From an uncultured Lachnospiraceae bacterium (GTDB lineage Bacteria; Bacillota; Clostridia; Lachnospirales; Lachnospiraceae), in NCBI GenBank assembly GCA_947174615.1, contig CAMWJQ010000274.1, forward strand, positions 1 through 5,939: a stretch of 5,939 nucleotides of DNA, written 5' to 3'. The notes under the pieces are model-generated. The model was not told the origin of the DNA. It searched no databases and saw only the letters and a program-made list of their open reading frames with translations. Made by a program: the position numbers and the translations under genes. Positions 4,590 to 5,939 of the stretch are shown here, piece after piece (within the stretch, counting starts at the first letter, position 1; each line of letters begins with the position of its first letter).

Positions 4590-5939
4590 ATGCCGATTAC
4601 GGACATATTAGAGAGAAACTGCAAATTATATGGAAATGATATCTGTCTCGTGGAGATCAATCCGGAAATCAAGGAGACACGCCGCGTGACATGGAAGGAA
4701 TATGAGTTGATGGAGCCTAACCCTGTGACACATTACCGCAGGGAGATTACTTGGAGCGTATTTAATGAAAAGGCGAACCGCTTTGCCAATCTGCTGCTTG
4801 AGAAAGGGCTCAAGAAGGGGGACAAGGTGGCAATTCTTCTGATGAACTGCCTTGAATGGCTTCCAATTTACTTTGGTGTGCTAAAGACAGGAGCGCTTGC
4901 AGTGCCGCTCAATTTCCGTTATGCACCAGATGAGATTGAATACTGCCTGAATCTGGCAGAAGTTGATGTGCTGGTGTTTGGACCGGAATTTATCGGTCGA
5001 GTGGAGGAGATCGCGGAGAGCATCAGTAAAAAACGGTTGTTATTATTTGTGGGGGACAGCTGCCCGAGCTTTGCAGAAGACTATAACAGCCTCACTGCGA
5101 ACTGCTCTAGCCAGACGCCGATGATTGCGCTCACAGACACCGATGATGCTGCGATTTATTTTTCGTCGGGCACGACGGGATTTCCGAAGGCAATTTTACA
5201 TAATCACGAGAGTTTGATGCACTCGTGCAAGGTGGAGCAGAACCACCACGGACAGACAAAACAGGACATCTTCCTGTGTATCCCGCCGCTGTATCATACG
5301 GGCGCGAAGATGCACTGGTTTGGCAGTTTTCTGGAAGGCGCAAAGGCGGTGCTGTTAAAAGGAACAAAGCCAGAGTTTATCTTATATGCTGTCTCGAAAG
5401 AGAAATGCACGATTGTGTGGCTTTTGGTGCCGTGGGCGCAGGATATTCTTGACGCGATCGACAGGGGAGACGTCAGGCTTGAGGAGTATGAACTTTCCCA
5501 GTGGAGATTGATGCACATCGGTGCGCAGCCCGTTCCACAGAGTTTGATACAGCGATGGAAAAAGATCTTCCCACATCATCAGTATGATACGAATTATGGA
5601 CTGAGTGAGTCCATCGGACCCGGCTGTGTGCATCTGGGTGTTGAGAACATACATAAGGTGGGCGCGATTGGCAAGGCAGGTTACGGCTGGCAGGTGAAGA
5701 TTGTCGGCGAGGATGGCGCGCAGGTGGCGCGCGGCGGGGTTGGAGAACTTGCGGTGAAAGGACCTGGCGTCATGACCTGTTATTATAATGACGAGCAGGC
5801 GACAAATGAGGTGCTGCGTGATGGCTGGCTGTACACAGGCGATATGGCACAGGAGGACGAAGATGGTTTTATCTTTCTGGTGGACCGCAAGAAGGATGTC
5901 GTCATCAGTGGTGGGGAGAATATTTACCCTGTGCAGATT
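4590..5939 (+). CDS. AMP-forming acyl-CoA ligase (C-terminus beyond window)
   Basis: The frame gives 450 residues to the window edge; relatives are about 540-560 long. It belongs to the ANL adenylate-forming superfamily (FadD/4-coumarate-CoA ligase-like). The ATP-binding P-loop is SSGTTGFPK (192-200), PPLYHTG forms the A4 region, NYGLSES is at 335-341, YTGD at 415-418, and DRKKDVVISGGENIYP (432-447) is the hinge into the small C-terminal domain. The conserved catalytic lysine of that domain lies past the edge. The enzyme activates a carboxylic acid with ATP to an acyl-AMP and then to acyl-CoA in the cytoplasm. The start is supported by AAGGAG (4577-4582), seven bases upstream of the ATG. It is divergent from mgtE and has its own promoter. 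The acid substrate cannot be read from the sequence; proximity to iorAB hints at aryl acids but does not show it. It is not a PaaK-type phenylacetate ligase. Confidence 0.9.
   Translation, partial: MPITDILERNCKLYGNDICLVEINPEIKETRRVTWKEYELMEPNPVTHYRREITWSVFNEKANRFANLLLEKGLKKGDKVAILLMNCLEWLPIYFGVLKTGALAVPLNFRYAPDEIEYCLNLAEVDVLVFGPEFIGRVEEIAESISKKRLLLFVGDSCPSFAEDYNSLTANCSSQTPMIALTDTDDAAIYFSSGTTGFPKAILHNHESLMHSCKVEQNHHGQTKQDIFLCIPPLYHTGAKMHWFGSFLEGAKAVLLKGTKPEFILYAVSKEKCTIVWLLVPWAQDILDAIDRGDVRLEEYELSQWRLMHIGAQPVPQSLIQRWKKIFPHHQYDTNYGLSESIGPGCVHLGVENIHKVGAIGKAGYGWQVKIVGEDGAQVARGGVGELAVKGPGVMTCYYNDEQATNEVLRDGWLYTGDMAQEDEDGFIFLVDRKKDVVISGGENIYPVQI

Noticed and set aside
5131..5654. Several overlapping open frames on both strands inside the ligase gene
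   Set aside because: They overlap each other and the ligase frame, which carries intact ANL motifs throughout. None has a supported start.
1..5939. CRISPR arrays, tRNA or rRNA genes, complete insertion sequences
   Set aside because: I looked for spaced repeats, tRNA-like cloverleaf sequence and paired terminal repeats around a transposase, and found none.

Overview
The window looks like chromosomal DNA of an anaerobic Firmicute, most likely a gut Clostridia of the Lachnospiraceae type. The support is strong AGGAGG-type ribosome binding sites, TTGACA/TATAAT-like promoters, a ferredoxin-linked 2-oxoacid oxidoreductase of strict anaerobes, and the style of the acyl-CoA ligase. This placement rests on recognising protein families, not on a database search.

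Layout: bases 1-2435 hold an iorA-iorB operon on the minus strand with its own promoter. It encodes the two subunits of indolepyruvate:ferredoxin oxidoreductase, and iorB runs off the left edge. Bases 2574-4390 hold a self-contained minus-strand unit for the magnesium transporter gene mgtE: a strong promoter, a leader of about 320 nt, the gene, and a clean intrinsic terminator. Bases 4463-5939 hold a divergent plus-strand unit: a 21-bp palindrome, a promoter, and an AMP-forming acyl-CoA ligase gene that runs off the right edge.

Functional picture: IorAB oxidatively decarboxylates arylpyruvates, made by transamination of aromatic amino acids, to arylacyl-CoA and reduced ferredoxin. An acyl-CoA ligase nearby could handle the same class of acids, which is inference. 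MgtE has no obvious link to that pathway. Its DNA is visibly more AT-rich than both flanks, so it may be a later insertion.

The most interesting part is the mgtE leader (4038-4356). It carries a 28-codon reading frame with a near-ideal Shine-Dalgarno site, a long helix inside that frame, a terminator-like hairpin followed by five U, an upstream segment able to pair with that hairpin as an antiterminator, and a segment able to mask the mgtE start. It does not match the M-box (ykoK) magnesium riboswitch as I know it. It looks like an attenuator of unassigned type. All RNA pairings were found by eye and not folded computationally.
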